DNA of 12,595 nucleotides from Saccoglossus kowalevskii (Eukaryota > Hemichordata > Enteropneusta > Harrimaniidae). Each line of letters starts with the position of its first letter. Position 1 is the first letter of the stretch. The position numbers and the translations under genes are program-made. The stretch lies in the NCBI RefSeq assembly GCF_000003605.2, contig NW_003105107.1:273506-286100 (forward strand). Direction: 5' to 3'. This document shows, piece by piece, positions 1 to 8,473 of the stretch. The notes under the pieces are model-generated. The model did no database searches, was not told the DNA's origin, and saw only the letters and a list, made by a program, of their open reading frames with translations.

Positions 1-354
1 CATTTAAATTAAGTATTCACTCAGATTTCGGGGCAAACTGATGGAGCCCGGTCTTTAAATGGCTGCCATATTTACGTTGACGGCATTTCTACTCCAGTGC
101 ATAACAAACAAACAATTGCAATAGAGGGCGCTGTAGAGGAATTCCTAGATTTACCGTACGACGGTAGCAACACCATTTATTTAGTGATTGGATAATTTAC
201 TCTTTTAGTATCAGTTAGAATATTTTTTAGTCACAAGCCATAACAAATGTTTCGTGATATTGTAATACAACTATTCATTTTTATAGCATGATATTCAAAC
301 TCTGATCAGACTTTTCTACCAAAGTAATACGATGTGACTATGTGTTAATATGAG
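1..354. other. left edge, GSS intron sequence without recognised gene
   Basis: This lies inside the last GSS intron. A reading of both strands shows no match to the expected C-terminal exon. Small features are a palindrome at 137-146 (AGGAATTCCT), a short inverted repeat at 153-165 and the repeat-associated word AGAGGGCGCT near 123, which recurs at 611 and 8646. Confidence 0.6.
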
Positions 355-473
355 GTTATTACGAGAATACCCCAAAGTATGCAGTACAGCGGGAGTATCG
401 ACCGACACGCAGCGGAGATCGATGCGACGGCGTACTGTCTGAGTGCATACTTTGGGGTATCCTCGTAAATAAC
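355..473. repeat. imperfect foldback hairpin
   Basis: The left arm (355-387) and right arm (432-473) are reverse complements except for a few mismatches and a five-base bulge. The shared core is ATACCCCAAAGTATGC. The loop of about 44 bases is CG-rich. The right arm continues into a dispersed repeat, so the hairpin looks like one end of a foldback or miniature inverted-repeat element. Target-site duplications are not evident. Confidence 0.8.
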
Positions 474-682
474 GTAATTATTATACATCTTTGCCTTCCA
501 AGAATACATATGGGAATGCTGAAATCCAAAAAGTTTAGAACAGAATCAGCGAACTCCTTTGCATGGAGTCCGGTCAATCTCTGGTGGCAGCCATGTTTGT
601 TTTTATTATTAGAGGGCGCTTACATGCGTAATCATTCCATATTTGGAATTCGCATTTGCTTATATGGTAAGATCGAAATACC
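424..682 (+). repeat. dispersed repeat, copy 1
   Basis: This matches 8474-8716 in the same orientation, with indels. Shared words include GCGACGGCGTA, TTATTATACATCTTT, AATCCAAAAAGTTTAGAACAG and TATTATTAGAGGGCGCTTAC. The small ORFs on both strands here are parts of the repeat and are not genes. This copy keeps the left hairpin arm, which copy 2 lacks. Confidence 0.88.
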
Positions 683-773
683 CCCGAAATTACGGCACGC
701 TGAAACTTATGGCGTTACGGTGACAGATATATAATAATGTTTAATACTTCAATTCACATCACACATTTCTTAC

Positions 774-963
774 CTGATAATTGCACCAAATATTCCAATT
801 TCGCTGACCATTTTTCGGATTTCAACGTCCTTCTCACTTTGCACTGTATAGTTAGTAACTACAAGTGGTTCAATTTTGTCCATCAAGATGTATCCAGCTC
901 GGCTTTTGTCTTCACCGATCTGTTCCAGCTTGGTCTTAATGTCCTCGCCAAATAAGTTATTAC
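774..963 (-). CDS. GSS: GSS coding exon 9 (ATP-grasp C-terminal part)
   Basis: This exon completes Gly385 and encodes residues 386-447 plus two bases of codon 448. It starts NNLFGEDI (human NNLYGEEM), continues with YILMDKIEP (human YILMEKIEP) and ends SEIGIFGAII (human SELGIFGVYV). The acceptor is GAATAG (AG at 965-964) and the donor CAG|GTAAGA (GT at 773-772). About 40 C-terminal residues should follow in an exon left of the window; none is found in 1-771. Confidence 0.96.
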
Positions 964-3900
964 CTATTCATAGAAGATAAGAAGATATATTTGCAATTGC
1001 ATGTCAATGGTGTATTAAGCATATATCTAACACATTTCCCATTAGCTAGTGACTACATAAACCTGTCCAAATCCACAGTTAAACGAAAGGTTACAAATCC
1101 AATAACACAAAACAGATGCCTGACATACCATCAACAAGTCGCTCACAATACATAGTCAAATTAGTAAGATAACAAGCGACCTTGCAGTTGGTAGGGCTCC
1201 ACTGTAATTGACATGTGCAGGGGGCAGTGGCAGTTACTAGATGGATGGGAAAAGTGGAATCTATGATAGTTGTCGCAATGGTCACTGGAAGGGCATATCC
1301 CATAAGAGGAAACGTATTTGTGTATGTAATGCATGGACATGTATAATTGACGATGTGGGTGTACAGGAAATTGAAGCTGAAAGATGAAGTTGTCACTATT
1401 ACCAGAATATATTTTTGCATTATTTGGTTACTGAATTACAGACGATGTGACTGAATTAAGAATGACATTGTTATTGGGAATTAGAGAATTTCAAAAAAGT
1501 GAATGGAAATTCATCCGTGTAGAACATCCCCTCTGAGACGACCTTGACCTTTCCTTGGAAAATTTCGACTAAGGGGTGACCTCCTGACCTGGGCCCTTGA
1601 GATGACCCTGACTCAGCCTTGAATATTCTGGGGAAGTGTTTTAGCCCCACCCACCCTCACTGCTCAGTATCACATATCACATATATCTCAGTATATAAAA
1701 GAAGCAAAACGTATAAACGTATGAGCTCGAGCATTTCTGGAAAACATTGGCCCATCTATTTCATTTTCAAAGACAATATGTACTGAGAAATTCTAGCTTC
1801 CAACTGATAAAGTTGTCTGCTGGAGTCCATGCATTATACATAGCCCATATATAACATATGGGAGATTTAAGAAATAAATATAACAAAAAAAAACTTCCAC
1901 AAAAATGGAGATATCTTTACCAAATGAACAAACTTGAGTGAGAACTAGTCCATGTGTCTACATTATGAATTTCAAAGCAATGCGGCAGGTGGTTTCGGAG
2001 AAGAAGTTGAAAAATGAGCAAAAAATGTTTCAAAATGCCCTAAAAATAGACACTTGCGTATGGTGCCACGAAAACAATAAGTCTGAGTGTAATCCATGTC
2101 AACAACATTCATGCCTGATTTCAAAGCAATCTGACAAGCGGTTTTAGAAAAAAATCATTTTCTAACCATAAATGCAAAAATAATTCTAAAAAATAGAGGT
2201 TTACATGTGATGTCATGAAATGAACAAATCTGACAGAGCACCATCTCAGAGAGGTGTGGTATGAATAGGCTGACGGTTTTGGAAAAGTAGTCGTTTGAAG
2301 TTGACGGACAATGTACGACGGACGAACGACGATAGGTATGGTCTTCGATGAAAGCGGAGTTAAACATACACGAATCCATGGTATACATGAAGTGATGGCA
2401 TGCGTTTCAAAATGAGTGAGCACATTCTGCTCCACATGTCACAATCGCCATATATCAGTCATAATCATTTTCTGAAAAAAATTGGAGAGCATCATCATGT
2501 AATTGGTGGGATAAAGTCACATGACGTCGTCACCATAGTTGCCTTAGTTATTATAAATTAACATAAAGTAATATTTAAGTGCATTGAATATGTTTACCTC
2601 CACCTTCTCGTTGTGGTTTCAATACATATATGTTTGGGTTCTTGAGAGCAGTTTCTGACCCTTCATCATTCTGAAATAATATAGAAATAATAAACAGTGG
2701 GGCATGGCGTGGCGAGACGCATTTGCTGAGGTGTGACTTCAAATTTCATGTTTCATCATGTTCATATAAGGTGGCTGTAATTTCGATTCCTATTTACAGC
2801 GATCTCACAAAGTGTGAGGTAATAATTACTATTTTAATCATATAAAAGATTAGAAGCACTGACTCGTCATTAATCGAAAATCACTAATCGTATACGGGTT
2901 TACACATATACATAGGTCATATAGTACGATAAAATCTGTACCAATGACCTGTATGATTGACAGCTGATGAAGGTCAAAATGTGAATATATATTGCTTGTA
3001 TTTGTTTTTTTACAATTCCTAAAACATAATTATTGCATCTTTTTATTGACGAGGCATTTTATATCATTATATCTCATAGCTCAATCAGCTTTGCGCATTT
3101 GGCGGTCAAAGACGTCGTATTATGCTTCTTTGCTTGCGTAGGCGTTAATATAGATTTTGAAAAAATGATGATTCACCGTTAATGTTTATTGGTGCCAGAT
3201 AGTCGTCCGTAGCCAGTTGATAATTACTAAAATCTTAAATGTGACAGTAATTTTGGAAGGGTTTATGGAATATAAATCCATACGAACCATTGGAAAGTGT
3301 GCTTCAACCGCAACTTGTAAATTGAGAACATTCTGGATGTAGTCATTCGAAACTTGGGCAGGAGAGATCTTTAAATGCCGTCTTTTACAAAACAAATTTT
3401 ATTCGGTATAATAATACAAATATTGGCCCCAGCCTCGGTCGAAATACAGATTTGTCTCTTTGGATCGACAAATCTGCATATGGCCTTGGCCCATATGAAT
3501 ATGCTTCGAAATATAAAGTTTGGAGCTTCGTGAAATATTTCAAATATTTGTGATTGTTACGTAACTCTTATCTCCGTGAAACATATAATTTACTTCACTT
3601 ATTTCCAATAGTAGGGATAGATTGCTAGAATATTATGCATATGTAAGATACTAATATATCAAGTTTTAATTATATACACCAATAGTTTTGTTTCTCAATA
3701 CGTATAAATATCAAGCATATATTGTTGGTGGTTGACAGTGTGGAAATGGGTGATATGATGAAAATGTCATTTTCTTTTACAATATCAAGTGTACAAAAAA
3801 CTAGCAATAGCTGGGGATAAGGAATATGTTTATCTTACCATGTCGAGTGTATAAAGTCCAGCAAATGTGTTTCTAATTCGCTTAACGGTGACCTCTCCAT

Positions 3901-6900
3901 CTGGGAAATATTTTTGAAATCTCTCAACGGCGCCAGCTCTAGGTAATTCCTGTTGAATCTTCTTGGAACCCGCTAAGTGATAACTTATGGGTGGACATTT
4001 GATAGTCTGGGATTTCTCAACCATGAGACGTGCTTCCCACTCCTATGATAAGAACAAATCACAGCACAATTCGAACAATTGTCAGTTTTCATTAATTTTG
4101 GTAAATATATAACAATACGTTAGTATTAGACTCAGTATATGTGATTCTGTTTTGATTGACGCTATCATCTGCGACAATCCCGGAAACAATCTAAACATGA
4201 AATTAAGGTACATGTGCCATACCTTTTCTGTTGGGTAGTGTTCAGGTGAATACCCATACCTATAATACACTATTGCTATTTCGTAGTTATCTCTGTTGAA
4301 TTGAAAACAAACAAACAAAGTGGATTTAATAATACATCTGACAATCATATGATTAGGTAATCCCATTACAATATTGGTTGTCATAGAAATGCAGGGAATT
4401 TACGAACATATATAAAAACGAAACGTACGAAAACTGACAACCACTGCAAAAGCGCCTCAGTACTTGTACGCAACAAGCGTCAACGCCCTAAGATAAAGAC
4501 GATTCCAAAAAGCGTCCAATGAATGCGGACTTAAAGTGACCAAATGGACATGCGTAAACCGAAATATATATATGGTGTGACAGTTGATGTAATAATCGCA
4601 GGTATAGTCGACGTTATAGTAGTGTCACAAAAGTATTATATTACGCATTGGATCAGGCGGTGATTTGCTGATCACATTGGAATGTGCACGCCACTTTGGC
4701 AACTCAAATTTACTTAAACCAGTGCTCACAAGATAAGTTTATTGTCTTCTATTTTAGCTCTTTCAACGACGTCTTTGAACAATCTTCTTATAATCGGAAT
4801 AGATTTATCGAGATTTCGAATTTCATATTCCAACCATCTTTGGTCCATGATATTCCACGACAGTTCTTCAATGAGAAACAAGATGGCGGCTCTGAAGATA
4901 AATCAACAAAATAAATAAAGCATATATAATATAACATATATTTCGTATCGCCTAGAATACACCACTACAGAAAACTTATCATATAAACAGTTAGGCAGTG
5001 TTATTAGCTGTGACGATCAAATAAACGCTCGTTCCCTGTACAAAATACCTGTAAATCAAACGATTTACATGATGTAGAGGCGCCAAAGACAACGGGAAAG
5101 CGCATAGATGATGGATCACAACAAATGGAAAATTAACATTAGACATACATTACACAGTATATAAGGGATTTTTTGTGGTATTTTGAGTGGTAGAATTAGG
5201 GCAGCATCGACAAATCATAACTGAAGCACAGACCAATTCCCTATGAGTGTCATAAAGCTGGACCCATATTTAAAGTACTGGAAAATTTAAGAATATGAAT
5301 TATTAGAATTAACGCATTACAAATAAATCCTGTTCATTCCTCTAAAATAGATAATTGGGTAGACGATATACCATGTGGCCATGTATGCGTTATTCGCGCA
5401 CCCTTAGTCTAGTCTCTGAGGGTGCCTTCTTAAAACTGGCCAAACAGGGCGGTTAGTCTAGTGGGTACTGAATTTACCTGCAAAGTCATGTTTGATATTA
5501 GATATCTACAGGTACTGTTCGTCTTTTGTACAATAGAAGTGCATCGTTAATACCAGCTTGTACATGATATTGTGTGTATGATGTCATGCAAATATAAGTA
5601 CAAACTTACTTGTTGTTGCCATACAGTTTCCAAGCTTCGACAAAACCTTCAGCCATTTTACCCACGGCTTTACTTTCTGGTAAACTACTTGCAATTTCCG
5701 ATTTTCCGAGATTTTCCAGATTAAACCTAAAACAACAAAATAATTAGGGTATTTAATTGTGACATTTAAAGCAGTCTGGTGGCGATTACATCCCCATGCT
5801 AGTGTGGGTTTGGGGGTTCTTATCCCCTCAGTGGGCACGAATTGTGGTAGCCAATGGGTTTGCTATTGTTCATAATTAATTAATAATTAATAATTCGCCT
5901 TCATAATTGCCATGTAACATTGGCTAGAATACTTAGCACTGAGTGACACACACCTATGAAGACGAGTACACTGGGTTCCAAGTCCTGCCAAACCACTGGC
6001 AATGGTATTTACTTCAACTTGTTTCAGTTGTATTTTGTCTGTTGATATGTCCCTTCCACCAGAGCAATCAAACATATAGTCACATCGTAGCATTCCTAAC
6101 ATAATGGGCTGCATTGAAAGAACATAAGAAACCAACTGTATGTGAAAAGTAGAGTACATTGCTGTAAAGATCACTTGCATGTGTCACACATCATTGAATG
6201 CAGTGAATTAACGTAATTTATGATTAGAATGAATTTATCAGAATAATTTCCTATGCGGCATACCTGACATGGTATATTATTGATATAAACCTCTTCGTAA
6301 ATGTCAAACAGTTTCTTCTGGAACTCATCATGTTGCATTGAACTGTAAATAAACAAACAAACAAACAAGTTAATATTGTGTGTATAGCATTGCCGCAACC
6401 ATTGTGTTTTTATACAGTCAAATGAAAACAAAACATCTTCATGTATATGTCTAGAAAAGGAACGTAATTCGTTGTATTTCACATTCAATGTTGACACATA
6501 GCATATTGTCACAAAGCTAAAATACATTCCAAATCATTTGTGGGTTCCTGTTAACACACAAATGATAAAATCTATACTTATTTCAATTTGACTTACTAAA
6601 TTAGAATTACACTTGTTTGGAGATGTTTCATACATTCTTGAAATTTTATTACTGGGCAAGCTGTGACTTTATTACCCAAGCTGTGACCTATATTCGCACT
6701 CTATGGAAAAACTGGGAAAGTGTCAACGGCTCTTTTTTGTGAAGAAATGTCTGTCTGCTGATATAAGGCGACAACTGGTTACTAAGCAAAAGGGGAGACA
6801 CCTATCTGGCTGCCAGGAAGAGACACCTCTCTGACTGCCAAGAGCCTACACCCACAGTTTTGTGATTTCCCGTAGTGATTTTAGTAGGGAAAAACTAGCT

Positions 6901-7244
6901 TGGTGAGATTATATACTAAAAACCTTCAAGCAACCTTCAAATATTGGTGTGTTTCCTGTCTCTGTACATGATTCTATTTGAATGGGTGTACATCAACGAT
7001 CACTGTACCTCCGCTGCTAAGTGAGTTTCCCCGACTCGAAGAATCCCACTCCCGATAACCCGACCACACAGCGAACAATACACACCCGACTCCTTACTCC
7101 TTTACAATTGTGACAATATTTTCAGTTTTTAACGCTCTGTTTATGTTCACAGTATTACTCGTTTCATACGAAATATAATTCCGATGTACCATGATTACGG
7201 AAGCTTTTCAGGAGGTTTTTTTTTTCGAAAATCATGAAACCCCT

Positions 7245-7280
<36 letters not shown>

Positions 7281-8123
7281 TTCATAAATGGTAGAATTGC
7301 CACTCAACGTGCATTTACCAGTGTATCATTAAAACCGACATTTATTTTATGTCAGGTATTCATGATGGAAGTGTCCGAAATGTATCAAAGGTAACATGTG
7401 AATACGAATGTTTACATTTATATGAATACAGCTGTGGCGGTTACAGTCTACACTTATAAAATCGAGAGACGTCGATTGATTTACAGGAATAGTCGTATAA
7501 GTATAATTGCTGAGGGGGTGTACAGTTGGTATCAGTAAGACGATGATCTATTATTTCTTTCCCTCTTCAGTACATTGCCGTTTTAATAAATCGTCACATA
7601 TCAAGTATAACAACACACGTGATAAAAAAGTTGAGAGCACAGATTATTACACGTGAATGTATACGAAGCGCTTCTGTGGTGTCATGACGTAGGTGGGTGA
7701 AAACTATGACACTTATTTGTGTAGAAGTGAAATCATTATCATGCATTGTTGGGCGATTACGAATCATGCAATTTACGCCATGGGAACACTTCGTCGTAGA
7801 GGGCGGAACTTATATGAATGGTGTATTTACCTGGATAGCACTGACTTGAGAAATTGGTAGTCACGACTGATACCATGCATCAATAAATGGAAGTCATTTT
7901 GTACATCCACGGATTGATAAAATAATTTCTTTGGCACAGGAGATGGCACTAGGGTATGTGGCGTGAAACATACAACATCTGATGAGAGAGGTGTCTCTCG
8001 TCTTCTCATTACTATTCCATGTACATTAGCAAAGTCTTTACTCTGAGCGACTACGTCATCTAGGAGTGATTTCTCCAATGGCAATGAGATACACGGCTCC
8101 ATCATATTGACTGGCGTGACCAT
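774..8123 (-). CDS. GSS: glutathione synthetase, 9 exons, 3' end outside window
   Basis: The gene encodes the cytosolic ATP-grasp enzyme that joins glycine to gamma-glutamylcysteine, the second and last step of glutathione synthesis; the animal enzyme is a homodimer. Joined exons are 8123-7831, 6342-6264, 6108-5954, 5726-5610, 4891-4730, 4292-4223, 4042-3839, 2670-2598 and 963-774. Every intron is GT-AG and every phase fits, giving 447 codons without a stop. Recognised blocks are LRCDYMF (Arg132, human Arg125), VEVNT (Glu156 and Asn158, Mg/ATP ligands), NIMDQR, RYGY (280-283), LAGSKKIQQ (Lys319, human Lys305), the glycine-rich ATP loop KPQREGGGNN (378-387) and ILMDKIEP (409-417). The C-terminal loop with human Arg450 and Lys452 is missing because the last exon lies left of position 1. 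The intact frame argues against a pseudogene. Human residue numbers are from memory. Confidence 0.95.
1091..1420 (-). CDS. uncertain 109-codon intronic ORF
   Basis: This ATG-started ORF lies on the GSS strand inside intron 8. The start MQKYILVIVTTSSFSFNF is weakly signal-peptide-like, and the rest is Thr- and Cys-rich, with pairs such as CPC and CTC. I recognise no family. In favour are length and cysteine content in AT-rich DNA; against are the absence of recognisable splice or polyadenylation context and the likelihood of chance. It could be an unrelated nested exon or noise. Confidence 0.15.
   Translation of the reverse strand: MQKYILVIVTTSSFSFNFLYTHIVNYTCPCITYTNTFPLMGYALPVTIATTIIDSTFPIHLVTATAPCTCQLQWSPTNCKVACYLTNLTMYCERLVDGMSGICFVLLDL
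1539..1608. promoter_or_regulatory. cluster of TGACCT (AGGTCA) half-sites
   Basis: CGACCT and TGACCT abut at 1539-1550. Two perfect TGACCT copies lie at 1577-1582 and 1585-1590, spaced by two bases (a DR2 arrangement). TGACCC follows at 1603-1608. AGGTCA repeats are binding sites for nuclear receptors. Binding here is only inferred, and a local simple repeat is the alternative. Confidence 0.3.
1890..2364 (+). repeat. degenerate repeat array, copy 1
   Basis: Diverged units recur about every 150 bases. The anchor TTTCAAAGCAAT occurs at 1971 and 2120, each followed by a GGTTTT/GGTTTC block, and ATGAAATGAACAAATCTGA precedes the last unit. It ends in GTTGACGGACAATG and then AGCGGAGTTAAA, the same order of parts as at 8754-9245. 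The left edge is not sharp. ORFs on both strands here are repeat-derived. Confidence 0.75.
2598..2670 (-). CDS. GSS: GSS coding exon 8 (ATP glycine-rich loop)
   Basis: This exon encodes residues 361-384 plus the first base of Gly385. It contains VLKPQREGGG, identical to the human ATP-binding loop over these positions and including the Mg ligand glutamate. The acceptor is TTATTTCAG and the donor GGAG|GTAAAC. The glycine run is split across the intron to exon 9. Confidence 0.96.
2671..3838 (-). other. GSS intron 7
   Basis: This intron of 1168 bases has GTAAGA donor and TTATTTCAG acceptor. It contains an ORF with faint SEA-like spacing (3186-3395) and two neighbouring inverted repeats (3447-3498). 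Nothing else is recognised. Confidence 0.85.
3447..3498. repeat. two adjacent inverted repeats
   Basis: CAGATTTGTC (3447-3456) and GACAAATCTG (3467-3476) form a perfect 10-bp stem with a 10-base loop. Directly after it, CATATGG and CCATATG form a second 7-bp stem. Either could be the remains of a miniature inverted-repeat element. Confidence 0.7.
3839..4042 (-). CDS. GSS: GSS coding exon 7
   Basis: This 204-base exon has exactly 68 codons, residues 293-360. It begins EWEARLMVEKS (human NWEARLLLERS) and contains LAGSKKIQQELPR (human LAGTKKVQQELSR), whose first lysine contacts ATP in the human structure, then FAGLYTLD (human FAGLYSLD). The acceptor is CTTATCATAG and the donor ATG|GTAAGA. Confidence 0.96.
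4223..4292 (-). CDS. GSS: GSS coding exon 6
   Basis: This 70-base exon completes Leu269 and encodes residues 270-292. The segment EIAIVYYRYGYSPEHY matches human EIAVVYFRDGYMPRQY and keeps the substrate-contacting Arg and Tyr. The acceptor is TTCAACAG (AG at 4294-4293) and the donor AAAAG|GTATGG. Using the next AG, two bases downstream, would break the phase. Confidence 0.94.
4730..4891 (-). CDS. GSS: GSS coding exon 5 (substrate-contact loop)
   Basis: This exon completes Lys215 and encodes residues 216-268 plus two bases of Leu269. It contains LSWNIMDQRWLEYE, aligned with human KERNIFDQRAIENE, and PIIRRLFKDV, aligned with human HVIRRTFEDI. The human ERN triplet (214-216), listed from memory as a substrate contact, reads SWN here. 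The acceptor is TATCTTCAG. The donor is TT|GTGAGC at 4729-4728; reading on meets a TGA one codon later, so the splice is needed. Confidence 0.93.
4892..5609 (-). other. GSS intron 4
   Basis: This intron of 718 bases has GTAAGT donor and TATCTTCAG acceptor. It contains an inverted repeat CACCCT/AGGGTG near 5398-5423 and a tRNA A-box-like word at 5451-5463. No gene is seen. Confidence 0.85.
5610..5726 (-). CDS. GSS: GSS coding exon 4
   Basis: This exon completes Arg176 and encodes residues 177-214 plus two bases of Lys215. The end, KMAEGFVEAWKLYGNN, aligns with human LALGIAKAWELYGSPN. The acceptor is TTGTTTTAG (AG at 5728-5727) and the donor is a consensus GTAAGT at 5609-5604. Confidence 0.93.
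5954..6108 (-). CDS. GSS: GSS coding exon 3 (substrate and Mg-binding block)
   Basis: This exon encodes residues 125-175 plus two bases of Arg176. It carries LRCDYMF, with the substrate-contacting arginine, and KQVEVNTIASG, with the Glu and Asn that hold Mg-ATP. Human has KQIEINTISAS, so the two serines flanking the middle position are Ala and Gly here. The acceptor is CAATGCAG and the donor ATAG|GTGTGT. An insertion of about five residues relative to human lies between the two motifs. Confidence 0.95.
6264..6342 (-). CDS. GSS: GSS coding exon 2
   Basis: This 79-base exon completes Ser98 and encodes residues 99-124. The segment DEFQKKLFDIYEEV aligns with human DDFTARLFDIHKQV. The acceptor is TTTACAG (AG at 6344-6343) and the donor CAG|GTATGC (GT at 6263-6262). 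It ends in phase 0. Confidence 0.94.
6645..6687. repeat. tandem duplication, units of 23 and 20 bp
   Basis: Two adjacent units share TTTATTAC and AAGCTGTGAC; the second is shorter by a few bases. They lie within GSS intron 1. Confidence 0.85.
6795..6844. repeat. tandem duplication of a 25-bp unit
   Basis: Two adjacent 25-base units begin GAGACACCT and contain CTG(G/A)CTGCCA. A few substitutions separate them. They lie within GSS intron 1. Confidence 0.85.
7247..7279. repeat. (TA)n microsatellite
   Basis: An uninterrupted 33-base alternating AT tract inside GSS intron 1. Length is likely polymorphic. Confidence 0.98.
7831..8123 (-). CDS. GSS: GSS coding exon 1 (N-terminus)
   Basis: This exon encodes residues 1-97 plus two bases of Ser98. 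It starts at ATG in the context TTGCATGG. Two further in-frame ATGs follow at codons 7 and 8, and the second of these (MEPC...) gives an N-terminus closest in length to the human protein, so the true start may be codon 1, 7 or 8. The block SSDVVCFTPHTLVPSPVP matches human SSEVVSYAPFTLFPSLVP. The donor is AG|GTAAAT at 7830-7829. Confidence 0.93.
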
Positions 8124-8149
8124 GCAAAACAGCGGGGAGTGGTATCAAT
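8124..8149 (-). other. probable 5' UTR part of GSS exon with upstream splice acceptor
   Basis: On the minus strand a T-rich stretch ending in TTATTGCTCAG gives a good acceptor, with AG at 8151-8150. The 26 bases between it and the ATG at 8123 would be untranslated. A TGA lies in frame in this segment, so the coding frame cannot extend further upstream within this exon. The acceptor implies a noncoding first exon at higher coordinates, a common arrangement for this gene in animals. Unspliced transcription from a nearby start is the alternative. Confidence 0.5.
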
Positions 8150-8473
8150 CTGAGCAATAAAATGATATTTCGTAATTACATTGTGACATTACAGAGGCAT
8201 TAGGATAATATGTGAGGGGCGTTGGTTGTAATTTTAATGACAGCTCAGTAGAACGACAGACCATTGTTGCCACATGGAGAAACAAATAGTTGCTAAGTCG
8301 CAAATGCAAAAAATCACTTCGAAACCAAACAACGTTTAACCAGAGGTCTAATTATCCAAACACATATTTTCAATTACTAAAGTTACAATATCTGCTCATG
8401 TATATGTAATTGAAGTAGGACGGTATATTAACATGCCGCATTACGCAATCAAAAACTAGTGTTTTATCTGGCA
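8150..8473. other. upstream of GSS coding start, no gene seen
   Basis: If the acceptor at 8151-8150 is used, this is 5' UTR intron. I see no ORF of note, no RNA gene and no clear promoter element. Confidence 0.5.

Larger units (their letters stand above)
964..2597 (-). other. GSS intron 8
   Basis: This intron of 1634 bases lies between exons 8 and 9, with GTAAAC donor and GAATAG acceptor. It contains a same-strand ORF (1091-1420), a cluster of TGACCT half-sites (1539-1608) and the first copy of the degenerate array (about 1890-2364). The stretch 2365-2597 shows nothing I can name. Confidence 0.85.
6343..7830 (-). other. GSS intron 1, with short duplications and a (TA)n tract
   Basis: This intron of 1488 bases is bounded by GTAAAT and TTTACAG. 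The acceptor tract on the gene strand is a (TTTG)n run, seen as CAAA repeats at 6350-6369. It contains two local tandem duplications (6645-6687 and 6795-6844) and a TA microsatellite (7247-7279). The plus-strand ORF at 7191-7394 runs through the TA tract and is not credible. I see no other gene. Confidence 0.85.

Noticed and set aside
359-734. ORFs of about 70 codons on both strands
   Set aside because: They are readings of the foldback hairpin and dispersed repeat, and the second repeat copy does not keep the frames.
2121-2435. Minus-strand ORFs of 104 and 77 codons, and the plus-strand ORF at 1938-2147
   Set aside because: They lie within the degenerate repeat array, have no recognised domain and overlap one another on both strands.
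4684-4914. Plus-strand 76-codon ORF
   Set aside because: It lies opposite GSS exon 5 and is its antisense shadow.
5451-5520. Functional tRNA gene
   Set aside because: The B box is poor and no cloverleaf stems can be drawn; at most it is a SINE remnant.
5584-5838. 84-codon minus-strand ORF across exon 4
   Set aside because: It runs in a different frame from the spliced exon, which matches glutathione synthetase; the ORF is a shadow.
7191-7394. Plus-strand ORF containing an Ile-Tyr run
   Set aside because: The run is the translated TA microsatellite inside a GSS intron.
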